DNA from: Oscheius dolichura
Taxonomy: Eukaryota; Nematoda; Chromadorea; Rhabditida; Rhabditidae
Direction of reading: 5' to 3'
DNA: 64,000 nt
NCBI GenBank assembly: GCA_932521035.1
Contig: OW051492.1
Coordinates: forward strand, 3,162,001 to 3,226,000
Shown: one piece after another, positions 10,026 through 21,500 of the stretch
Layout of the letters: every line of letters starts with the position of its first letter
How positions within the stretch are numbered: position 1 is the stretch's first letter
Position numbers and translations under genes: made by a program
Notes under the pieces: model-generated
The model's input: only the letters and a program-made list of their open reading frames with translations
The model's database searches: none
What the model was told of the DNA's origin: nothing

Positions 10026-12352
10026 ATGAGAGGCATTTTATACCACATATCATGTCTCGCAATGTTTACTCAAGCTAAAGAGGCAGAGCGATTTACGGCT
10101 CTCTGTTATGTTTTGTCGAGGGATCACGGACTCAGTTGGACTAACATTTACGAACTTTTCCAAGGATTTGAAAAGACTCCAGGTATTCTTTTTATAATTT
10201 TAAAGCACGTTATCTAGGAAATGAGGTGCCGAGAACCTTGAATGAAGAGCGACCGACAAACGACGAGGAGAATCTCTCCCGAACGAGAGATCCATTGACC
10301 CTAGAACCTCCGGCTAAGAAGAGAGATTCAAAAATTAGTGGACTGCCGAGCTTACAGTATAATATGCTGCCATCTTCTTCGGCTCATCAGGAACTCGACC
10401 CGGGCTTTTCGTTTAATGGAACAAGTCAAGAAGATTTGTTTGGCGATACGGAAGGGACGGGCCCTATTGCTGCGGCCATGCCAACTGTGGAGGAAGCTCA
10501 GGTATATTACCATACTTTCTTCAATATAATCCTTAGCATGAAATGTGTGAATATGCTGGAAATTACATGGAAGACGACAGCTCCTGACCCGAGATGGACA
10601 CGGACTGGCAAATTAAACAGATTTCTCGAGAGGAATGTGGGACAGCAGAAATAGAACAGAGTAGATACCCAAAAAAGCTTTAATTTTTAATTTTAGCCCC
10701 CCCCCCCCCGCCGTCGCAAAATGACTTCGTACCATCACAGAGACTCCAAACATTAGAAGGTATTTTTTTTCTGTATTTAAAGGATTGTTAAAGCTGTTTG
10801 CAAGATAATAGAAGACGAGGGAAGGGAATCAAATCCCGAAGATGCCCCAGAGGACGAGTTGGAAAGAAGACCAGAAGGCGAACCAGAAAGCGAGCCACAA
10901 TCTGAAGAGGAGCGAGAAGAGGAAGCAGAAGATGGCCCTTCCCCAGAAGAAGTCTTCCCAGCCATAGAAACACTTTCCAATAAGGCACTTCATCCCGCGT
11001 ATTTGTACAGGTACAGTAACCCACTGTAAACAGACATTCCATAGACATCCTGATAACGTTCACTGTCACCGCTTTGCTTGGAGAAGAAACCTTAAAACTG
11101 GTGAACTAGTTTACTACTGCATGGGCTGCTTCTCTATCTCGAAGAAAAAAAAATATAACTTTGCATGTACAGACCCTTTTTAAACGTCAATTCACGAGTT
11201 CAGCTCTTACTCAATGAAACATTTTCCAAAGATCCTTGTAAGCTCCCACATTATTGTACTCCGCTTAATTACGCCAAAGAAGCATCAAAAGGCGTGATCT
11301 ACGAGATTACAAGAGAAATTCGGAATAATAAAGAAGCGGTAACTACTTCTGATGCTTTTGATAGAGCAATCCTACTTCTGAACATTTAGGTAACTGCGAC
11401 AAAAATGTTTACGCATTAACTTTAGATGCCAATCAAAAAGAATTAGCGGGGATTAGCTTGGGACTGCTAGAAAATCGTAGAAGCACTTTCACAAAGGCTG
11501 CCGCTTCGTTCGAAACAATAAAGACAATAATGTTGAACGTACCGGTAGGTATTTTTTTTAATGGATCTAAAATCTGATTTAGGATGAATTCAAGGTTTCT
11601 TATATACCTATTCAAGGGGAGCCTGAAGGTTTCGTAAGAGAACATGGTGTTGACAAATTGGCTATCTATACTGACGTCATGTTTTGGGCAGCCCACAATA
11701 CAGTGAGAGACCAGCATGGAAATTTAAAAATAACCAGTAAGGCTACTATTCTTTGGCTAATTATTTTTCAGAATTGACCACGATTGTTGCTGATGGAACT
11801 TTCAACATTCATCCCAGAGAACTTGGAAAAAATAGACAAGTTTACAGTATCCACGGAGTAACTGCTAATGGCACGGTTGCGCCGCTGATGCACATAATCT
11901 GCAATAAAAAGACGGCCCCAGCCTATGAAAAAAATTTTGTAGCGTTGAGAAGACAACTGGAGCAAGTTGGAGTTAATATCTCTTCTCTCAAGATTGTTAC
12001 GGATTTTGAACGGGCCGCTATGCTAGCAGTGGATCGTGTGAGCATCAGTTTTGTCAATAGAATAAAAAAGAAAATCTTCAGGTGTTCCCTGAAGCAACAA
12101 GAGCAGGTTGTTTGTTCCACTACTCAATGGTTTTGAATCGCCATGCAAAGAAGCTACTCTCCAAATTTATAAAGACTGATGAGGACAAAGCACTGCTGGA
12201 TCCATGGATTAGGCGTCTCAGAGCATCAGCATTTCTTCCAAAAGTAAAATAGTGAACAATATTTGCCACGTCTTTAGGAAGTCTTTGATTTGTGTGAATT
12301 CTCCCCCTCCCCCAGCTCCGGCTCCCCCTTCCGCACATCCGCAAACGAATAG
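10026..12352 (+). CDS. FLYWCH + MULE transposase-like gene, C-terminally truncated
   Basis: Exons that join in frame are 10026-10182, 10218-10501, 10594-10660, 10697-10760, 10812-11010, 11045-11338, 11365-11544, 11583-11736, 11773-12037, 12082-12243 and 12278-12352. The first part is low-complexity and acidic (PEDAPEDELERRPEGEPE). Next comes a FLYWCH-type zinc finger: YLYRHPDNVHCHRFAWRRN ... LKTGELVYYCMGC. It is followed by a MULE transposase core: VADGTFNIHPRELGKNRQVY, GVTANGTVAPLMHIIC, a second acidic site in KIVTDFERAAM, and the zinc-knuckle-like GCLFHY. The domain normally continues with a third catalytic acid and a Yf...W block. Here the frame hits TAG at 12350-12352, inside a dispersed repeat, soon after AFLPKEVFDLCEF. 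The enzyme is therefore probably inactive, although all upstream exons remain open. Eleven exons argue for a long-resident or host-adopted copy. Start codon and two junctions (near 10594 and 11339-11364) are uncertain. Confidence 0.7.
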
Positions 12353-12387
12353 CCGCGCACTGGGGAAGAATGGCCGCGGCCATTCGT
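12338..12387. repeat. Dispersed repeat with an 18-bp perfect palindrome
   Basis: Bases 12338-12362 match 9942-9979 (atccgca, then acgaat, then gccgcgcactg), except that the upstream copy has a 12-bp tandem duplication and a few substitutions. Immediately after it lies the perfect palindrome gaatggccgcggccattc at 12368-12385. Its right half repeats, inverted, the acgaatggccgcg block seen at 9962-9974. The TAG stop of the transposase-like gene is created by the acgaaTAGcc variant of this repeat. Confidence 0.75.
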
Positions 12388-12392
12388 ACTCG

Positions 12393-12560
12393 GAGTCAAT
12401 AAACTGTACGATGGGAAACATACCGGTAAGCTGTCTATGTGCGAATAAAACTGATGACGTATCTTTAGGATGAATTAAAAACTTGTGAAATCAGGAGCGA
12501 ATTGGGAACCAATGAAAAAGAAAAATTTGTACTCCTCTGGAACCAGGCTGTTATGTTTTT
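12393..12560 (+). other. Residual exon-like sequence running into the array
   Basis: After the palindrome, an intron-like gtaagctg...ctttag at about 12426-12469 precedes an open stretch encoding DELKTCEIRSELGTNEKEKF then VLLWNQAVMFF, which continues without a stop into the minisatellite. It may be the displaced 3' part of the transposase-like gene. A Trp in this position is reminiscent of the end of MULE domains, but the stretch is too short to assign. Confidence 0.3.
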
Positions 12561-15500
12561 CTTTACCATCCGGAGTTTGTGGTCCCGCCAATTCTTTTGG
12601 CTTTACCATCCGGAGTTTGTGGTCCCGCCAATTCTTTTGGCTTTACCATGCGGAGTTTATAGTCCCGCCAATTCTTTTGGCTTTACCATCCGGAGTTTAT
12701 GGTCCCGCCAATTCTTTTGGCTTTACCATCCGCAGGCTTTACCATCCGGAGTTTGTGGTCCCGCCAATTCTTTTGGCTTTACCATCCGGAGTTTGTGGTC
12801 CCGCCAATTCTTTTGGCTTTACCATCCGGAGTTTGTGGTCCCGCCAATTCTTTTGGCTTTACCATGCGGAGTTTATAGTCCCGCCAATTCTTTTGGCTTT
12901 ACCATCCGGAGTTTATGGTCCCGCCAATTCTTTTGGCTTTACCATCCGCAGGCTTTACCATCCGGAGTTTATGGTCCCGCCAATTCTTTTGGCTTTACCA
13001 TCCGGAGTTTATGGTCCCGCCAATTCTTTTGGCTTTACCATCCGGAGTTTATGGTCTCGCCAATTCTTTTGGCTTTACCATGCGGAGTTTATAGTCCCGC
13101 CAATTCTTTTGGCTTTACCATCCGCAGGCTTTACCATCCGGAGTTTATAGTCTCGCCAATTCTTTTGGCTTTACCATCCGGAGTTTATAGTCCCGCCAAT
13201 TCTTTTGGCTTTACCATCCGGAGTTTATAGTCCCGCCAATTCTTTTGGCTTTACCATCCGGAGTTTGTGGTCCCGCCAATTCTTTTGGCTTTACCATCCG
13301 GAGTTTGTGGTCCCGCCAATTCTTTTGGCTTTACCATCCGGAGTTTATAGTCCCGCCAATTCTTTTGGCTTTACCATCCGGAGTTTATAGTCCCGCCAAT
13401 TCTTTTGGCTTTACCATCCGGAGTTTATAGTCCCGCCAATTCTTTTGGCTTTACCATCCGGAGTTTGTGGTCCCGCCAATTCTTTTGGCTTTACCATCCG
13501 GAGTTTGTGGTCCCGCCAATTCTTTTGGCTTTACCATCCGGAGTTTGTGGTCCCGCCAATTCTTTTGGCTTTACCATCCGGAGTTTGTGGTCCCGCCAAT
13601 TCTTTTGGCTTTACCATCCGGAGTTTATAGTCCCGCCAATTCTTTTGGCTTTACCATCCGGAGTTTATAGTCCCGCCAATTCTTTTGGCTTTACCATCCG
13701 CAGGCTTTACCATCCGGAGCTTATGGTCCCGCCAATTCTTTTGGCTTTACCATCCGGAGTTTATAGTCCCGCCAATTCTTTTGGCTTTACCATCCGCAGG
13801 CTTTACCATCCGGAGCTTATGGTCCCGCCAATTCTTTTGGCTTTACCATCCGGAGTTTATGGTCCCGCCAATTCTTTTGGCTTTACCATCCGGAGTTTGT
13901 GGTCCCGCCAATTCTTTTGGCTTTACCATCCGGAGTTTGTGGTCCCGCCAATTCTTTTGGCTTTACCATGCGGAGTTTATAGTCCCGCCAATTCTTTTGG
14001 CTTTACCATCCGCAGGCTTTACCATCCGGAGCTTATGGTCCCGCCAATTCTTTTGGCTTTACCATCCGGAGCTTATGGTCCCGCCAATTCTTTTGGCTTT
14101 ACCATCCGGAGCTTATGGTCCCGCCAATTCTTTTGGCTTTACCATCCGGAGTTTATGGTCCCGCCAATTCTTTTGGCTTTACCATCCGCAGGCTTTACCA
14201 TCCGGAGTTTATAGTCCCGCCAATTCTTTTGGCTTTACCATCCGGAGCTTATGGTCCCGCCAATTCTTTTGGCTTTACCATCCGGAGTTTATGGTCCCGC
14301 CAATTCTTTTGGCTTTACCATCCGCAGGCTTTACCATCCGGAGTTTATAGTCCCGCCAATTCTTTTGGCTTTACCATCCGGAGCTTATGGTCCCGCCAAT
14401 TCTTTTGGCTTTACCATCCGGAGTTTATAGTCCCGCCAATTCTTTTGGCTTTACCATCCGGAGCTTATGGTCCCGCCAATTCTTTTGGCTTTACCATCCG
14501 GAGTTTGTGGTCCCGCCAATTCTTTTGGCTTTACCATCCGGAGTTTGTGGTCCCGCCAATTCTTTTGGCTTTACCATCCGGAGTTTGTGGTCCCGCCAAT
14601 TCTTTTGGCTTTACCATGCGGAGTTTATAGTCCCGCCAATTCTTTTGGCTTTACCATCCGCAGGCTTTACCATCCGGAGTTTATGGTCCCGCCAATTCTT
14701 TTGGCTTTACCATCCGGAGTTTGTGGTCCCGCCAATTCTTTTGGCTTTACCATCCGGAGTTTGTGGTCCCGCCAATTCTTTTGGCTTTACCATCCGGAGT
14801 TTATAGTCCCGCCAATTCTTTTGGCTTTACCATCCGGAGTTTATAGTCCCGCCAATTCTTTTGGCTTTACCATCCGGAGTTTATAGTCCCGCCAATTCTT
14901 TTGGCTTTACCATCCGCAGGCTTTACCATCCGGAGCTTATGGTCCCGCCAATTCTTTTGGCTTTACCATCCGGAGTTTATGGTCCCGCCAATTCTTTTGG
15001 CTTTACCATCCGGAGTTTGTGGTCCCGCCAATTCTTTTGGCTTTACCATCCGGAGTTTGTGGTCCCGCCAATTCTTTTGGCTTTACCATGCGGAGTTTGT
15101 GGTCCCGCCAATTCTTTTGGCTTTACCATCCGCAGGCTTTACCATCCGGAGCTTATGGTCCCGCCAATTCTTTTGGCTTTACCATCCGGAGCTTATGGTC
15201 CCGCCAATTCTTTTGGCTTTACCATCCGGAGCTTATGGTCCCGCCAATTCTTTTGGCTTTACCATCCGGAGCTTATGGTCCCGCCAATTCTTTTGGCTTT
15301 ACCATCCGGAGCTTATGGTCCCGCCAATTCTTTTGGCTTTACCATCCGGAGTTTATGGTCCCGCCAATTCTTTTGGCTTTACCATCCGCAGGCTTTACCA
15401 TCCGGAGTTTATAGTCCCGCCAATTCTTTTGGCTTTACCATCCGGAGCTTATGGTCCCGCCAATTCTTTTGGCTTTACCATCCGGAGTTTGTGGTCCCGC

Positions 15501-18500
15501 CAATTTTTTTGGCTTTACCATCCGCAGGCTTTACCATCCGGAGTTTGTGGTCCCGCCAATTCTTTTGGCTTTACCATCCGGAGTTTGTGGTCCCGCCAAT
15601 TCTTTTGGCTTTACCATCCGGAGTTTGTGGTCCCGCCAATTCTTTTGGCTTTACCATGCGGAGTTTATAGTCCCGCCAATTCTTTTGGCTTTACCATCCG
15701 CAGGCTTTACCATCCGGAGTTTATGGTCCCGCCAATTCTTTTGGCTTTACCATCCGGAGTTTATGGTCCCGCCAATTCTTTTGGCTTTACCATCCGGAGT
15801 TTGTGGTCCCGCCAATTTTTTTGGCTTTACCATGCGGAGTTTATAGTCCCGCCAATTCTTTTGGCTTTACCATCCGGAGTTTATGGTCCCGCCAATTCTT
15901 TTGGCTTTACCATCCGGAGTTTATAGTCCCGCCAATTCTTTTGGCTTTACCATCCGGAGTTTATAGTCCCGCCAATTCTTTTGGCTTTACCATCCGCAGG
16001 CTTTACCATCCGGAGCTTATGGTCCCGCCAATTCTTTTGGCTTTACCATCCGCAGGCTTTACCATCCGGAGTTTGTGGTCCCGCCAATTCTTTTGGCTTT
16101 ACCATCCGGAGTTTGTGGTCCCGCCAATTCTTTTGGCTTTACCATGCGGAGTTTATAGTCCCGCCAATTCTTTTGGCTTTACCATCCGCAGGCTTTACCA
16201 TCCGGAGCTTATGGTCCCGCCAATTCTTTTGGCTTTACCATCCGGAGCTTATGGTCCCGCCAATTCTTTTGGCTTTACCATCCGGAGCTTATGGTCCCGC
16301 CAATTCTTTTGGCTTTACCATCCGCAGGCTTTACCATCCGGAGCTTATGGTCCCGCCAATTCTTTTGGCTTTACCATCCGCAGGCTTTACCATCCGGAGT
16401 TTGTGGTCCCGCCAATTCTTTTGGCTTTACCATCCGGAGTTTATGGTCCCGCCAATTCTTTTGGCTTTACCATCCGCAGGCTTTACCATCCGGAGTTTGT
16501 GGTCCCGCCAATTTTTTTGGCTTTACCATCCGCAGGCTTTACCATCCGGAGTTTGTGGTCCCGCCAATTCTTTTGGCTTTACCATCCGGAGTTTATAGTC
16601 CCGCCAATTCTTTTGGCTTTACCATCCGGAGTTTATAGTCTCGCCAATTCTTTTGGCTTTACCATCCGGAGTTTATAGTCCCGCCAATTCTTTTGGCTTT
16701 ACCATCCGGAGTTTATAGTTCCGCCAATTCTTTTGGCTTTACCATCCGGAGTTTATGGTCCCGCCAATTCTTTTGGCTTTACCATCCGGAGTTTATGGTC
16801 TCGCCAATTCTTTTGGCTTTACCATGCGGAGTTTATAGTCCCGCCAATTCTTTTGGCTTTACCATCCGCAGGCTTTACCATCCGGAGTTTATAGTCTCGC
16901 CAATTCTTTTGGCTTTACCATCCGGAGTTTATAGTCCCGCCAATTCTTTTGGCTTTACCATCCGGAGTTTATAGTCCCGCCAATTCTTTTGGCTTTACCA
17001 TCCGGAGTTTGTGGTCCCGCCAATTCTTTTGGCTTTACCATCCGGAGTTTATAGTCCCGCCAATTCTTTTGGCTTTACCATCCGGAGTTTATAGTCCCGC
17101 CAATTCTTTTGGCTTTACCATCCGGAGTTTGTGGTCCCGCCAATTCTTTTGGCTTTACCATCCGGAGTTTGTGGTCCCGCCAATTCTTTTGGCTTTACCA
17201 TCCGGAGTTTGTGGTCCCGCCAATTCTTTTGGCTTTACCATCCGGAGTTTGTGGTCCCGCCAATTCTTTTGGCTTTACCATCCGGAGTTTGTGGTCCCGC
17301 CAATTCTTTTGGCTTTACCATCCGGAGCTTATGGTCCCGCCAATTCTTTTGGCTTTACCATCCGGAGCTTATGGTCCCGCCAATTCTTTTGGCTTTACCA
17401 TCCGGAGCTTATGGTCCCGCCAATTCTTTTGGCTTTACCATCCGGAGCTTATGGTCCCGCCAATTCTTTTGGCTTTACCATCCGGAGTTTATGGTCCCGC
17501 CAATTCTTTTGGCTTTACCATCCGCAGGCTTTACCATCCGGAGTTTATAGTCCCGCCAATTCTTTTGGCTTTACCATCCGGAGCTTATGGTCCCGCCAAT
17601 TCTTTTGGCTTTACCATCCGGAGTTTGTGGTCCCGCCAATTTTTTTGGCTTTACCATCCGCAGGCTTTACCATCCGGAGTTTGTGGTCCCGCCAATTCTT
17701 TTGGCTTTACCATCCGGAGTTTGTGGTCCCGCCAATTCTTTTGGCTTTACCATCCGGAGTTTGTGGTCCCGCCAATTCTTTTGGCTTTACCATGCGGAGT
17801 TTATAGTCCCGCCAATTCTTTTGGCTTTACCATCCGCAGGCTTTACCATCCGGAGTTTATGGTCCCGCCAATTCTTTTGGCTTTACCATCCGGAGTTTAT
17901 GGTCCCGCCAATTCTTTTGGCTTTACCATCCGGAGTTTGTGGTCCCGCCAATTTTTTTGGCTTTACCATGCGGAGTTTATAGTCCCGCCAATTCTTTTGG
18001 CTTTACCATCCGGAGTTTATGGTCCCGCCAATTCTTTTGGCTTTACCATCCGGAGTTTATAGTCCCGCCAATTCTTTTGGCTTTACCATCCGGAGTTTAT
18101 AGTCCCGCCAATTCTTTTGGCTTTACCATCCGGAGTTTATAGTCCCGCCAATTCTTTTGGCTTTACCATCCGGAGCTTATGGTCCCGCCAATTCTTTTGG
18201 CTTTACCATCCGCAGGCTTTACCATCCGGAGTTTGTGGTCCCGCCAATTCTTTTGGCTTTACCATCCGGAGTTTATGGTCCCGCCAATTCTTTTGGCTTT
18301 ACCATCCGGAGTTTGTGGTCCCGCCAATTCTTTTGGCTTTACCATCCGCAGGCTTTACCATCCGGAGCTTATGGTCCCGCCAATTCTTTTGGCTTTACCA
18401 TCCGGAGCTTATGGTCCCGCCAATTCTTTTGGCTTTACCATCCGGAGCTTATGGTCCCGCCAATTCTTTTGGCTTTACCATCCGCAGGCTTTACCATCCG

Positions 18501-21500
18501 GAGCTTATGGTCCCGCCAATTCTTTTGGCTTTACCATCCGCAGGCTTTACCATCCGGAGTTTGTGGTCCCGCCAATTCTTTTGGCTTTACCATCCGGAGT
18601 TTATGGTCCCGCCAATTCTTTTGGCTTTACCATCCGCAGGCTTTACCATCCGGAGTTTGTGGTCCCGCCAATTTTTTTGGCTTTACCATCCGCAGGCTTT
18701 ACCATCCGGAGTTTGTGGTCCCGCCAATTCTTTTGGCTTTACCATCCGGAGTTTATAGTCCCGCCAATTCTTTTGGCTTTACCATCCGGAGTTTATAGTC
18801 CCGCCATCTCTTTTGGCTTTACCATCCGGAGTTTATAGTCCCGCCAATTCTTTTGGCTTTACCATCCGGAGTTTATAGTCCCGCCAATTCTTTTGGCTTT
18901 ACCATCCGCAGGCTTTACCATCCGGAGTTTATAGTCTCGCCAATTCTTTTGGCTTTACCATCCGGAGTTTATAGTCCCGCCAATTCTTTTGGCTTTACCA
19001 TCCGGAGTTTATAGTCCCGCCAATTCTTTTGGCTTTACCATCCGGAGTTTGTGGTCCCGCCAATTCTTTTGGCTTTACCATCCGGAGTTTGTGGTCCCGC
19101 CAATTCTTTTGGCTTTACCATCCGGAGTATATAGTCCCGCCAATTCTTTTGGCTTTACCATCCGGAGTTTATAGTCCCGCCAATTCTTTTGGCTTTACCA
19201 TCCGGAGTTTATAGTCCCGCCAATTCTTTTGGCTTTACCATCCGGAGTTTGTGGTCCCGCCAATTCTTTTGGCTTTACCATCCGGAGTTTGTGGTCCCGC
19301 CAATTCTTTTGGCTTTACCATCCGCAGGCTTTACCATCCGGAGCTTATGGTCCCGCCAATTCTTTTGGCTTTACCATCCGCAGGCTTTACCATCCGGAGC
19401 TTATGGTCCCGCCAATTCTTTTGGCTTTACCATCCGGAGTTTATAGTCCCGCCAATTCTTTTGGCTTTACCATCCGGAGTTTATGGTCCCGCCAATTCTT
19501 TTGGCTTTACCATCCGGAGTTTATAGTCCCGCCAATTCTTTTGGCTTTACCATCCGGAGTTTATAGTCCCGCCAATTCTTTTGGCTTTACCATCCGGAGT
19601 TTATAGTCCCGCCAATTCTTTTGGCTTTACCATCCGGAGTTTATAGTCCCGCCATCTCTTTTGGCTTTACCATCCGGAGTTTATAGTCCCGCCAATTCTT
19701 TTGGCTTTACCATCCGGAGTTTATAGTCCCGCCAATTCTTTTGGCTTTACCATCCGCAGGCTTTACCATCCGGAGCTTATGGTCCCGCCAATTCTTTTGG
19801 CTTTACCATCCGCAGGCTTTACCATCCGGAGCTTATGGTCCCGCCAATTCTTTTGGCTTTACCATCCGGAGTTTATGGTCCCGCCAATTCTTTTGGCTTT
19901 ACCATCCGGAGTTTATGGTCCCGCCAATTCTTTTGGCTTTACCATCCGGAGTTTATGGTCCCGCCAATTCTTTTGGCTTTACCATCCGGAGTTTGTGGTC
20001 CCGCCAATTCTTTTGGCTTTACCATCCGGAGTTTGTGGTCCCGCCAATTCTTTTGGCTTTACCATGCGGAGTTTATAGTCCCGCCAATTCTTTTGGCTTT
20101 ACCATCCGCAGGCTTTACCATCCGGAGCTTATGGTCCCGCCAATTCTTTTGGCTTTACCATCCGGAGCTTATGGTCCCGCCAATTCTTTTGGCTTTACCA
20201 TCCGGAGCTTATGGTCCCGCCAATTCTTTTGGCTTTACCATCCGCAGGCTTTACCATCCGGAGCTTATGGTCCCGCCAATTCTTTTGGCTTTACCATCCG
20301 CAGGCTTTACCATCCGGAGTTTGTGGTCCCGCCAATTCTTTTGGCTTTACCATCCGGAGCTTATGGTCCCGCCAATTCTTTTGGCTTTACCATCCGGAGC
20401 TTATGGTCCCGCCAATTCTTTTGGCTTTACCATCCGCAGGCTTTACCATCCGGAGCTTATGGTCCCGCCAATTCTTTTGGCTTTACCATCCGCAGGCTTT
20501 ACCATCCGGAGTTTATAGTCCCGCCAATTCTTTTGGCTTTACCATCCGGAGTTTATGGTCCCGCCAATTCTTTTGGCTTTACCATCCGGAGTTTGTGGTC
20601 CCGCCAATTTTTTTGGCTTTACCATGCGGAGTTTATAGTCCCGCCAATTCTTTTGGCTTTACCATCCGGAGTTTATGGTCCCGCCAATTCTTTTGGCTTT
20701 ACCATCCGGAGTTTATAGTCCCGCCAATTCTTTTGGCTTTACCATCCGGAGTTTGTGGTCCCGCCAATTTTTTTGGCTTTACCATGCGGAGTTTATAGTC
20801 CCGCCAATTCTTTTGGCTTTACCATCCGGAGTTTATGGTCCCGCCAATTCTTTTGGCTTTACCATCCGGAGTTTATAGTCCCGCCAATTCTTTTGGCTTT
20901 ACCATCCGGAGTTTATAGTCCCGCCAATTCTTTTGGCTTTACCATCCGGAGTTTATAGTCCCGCCAATTCTTTTGGCTTTACCATCCGGAGTTTATGGTC
21001 CCGCCAATTCTTTTGGCTTTACCATCCGGAGTTTATGGTCCCGCCAATTCTTTTGGCTTTACCATCCGGAGTTTGTGGTCCCGCCAATTTTTTTGGCTTT
21101 ACCATGCGGAGTTTATAGTCCCGCCAATTCTTTTGGCTTTACCATCCGGAGTTTATGGTCCCGCCAATTCTTTTGGCTTTACCATCCGGAGTTTATAGTC
21201 CCGCCAATTCTTTTGGCTTTACCATCCGGAGTTTATAGTCCCGCCAATTCTTTTGGCTTTACCATCCGGAGTTTATAGTCCCGCCAATTCTTTTGGCTTT
21301 ACCATCCGGAGTTTATAGTCCCGCCAATTCTTTTGGCTTTACCATCCGGAGTTTATAGTCCCGCCAATTCTTTTGGCTTTACCATCCGGAGTTTATAGTC
21401 CCGCCAATTCTTTTGGCTTTACCATCCGGAGTTTGTGGTCCCGCCAATTCTTTTGGCTTTACCATCCGGAGTTTGTGGTCCCGCCAATTCTTTTGGCTTT

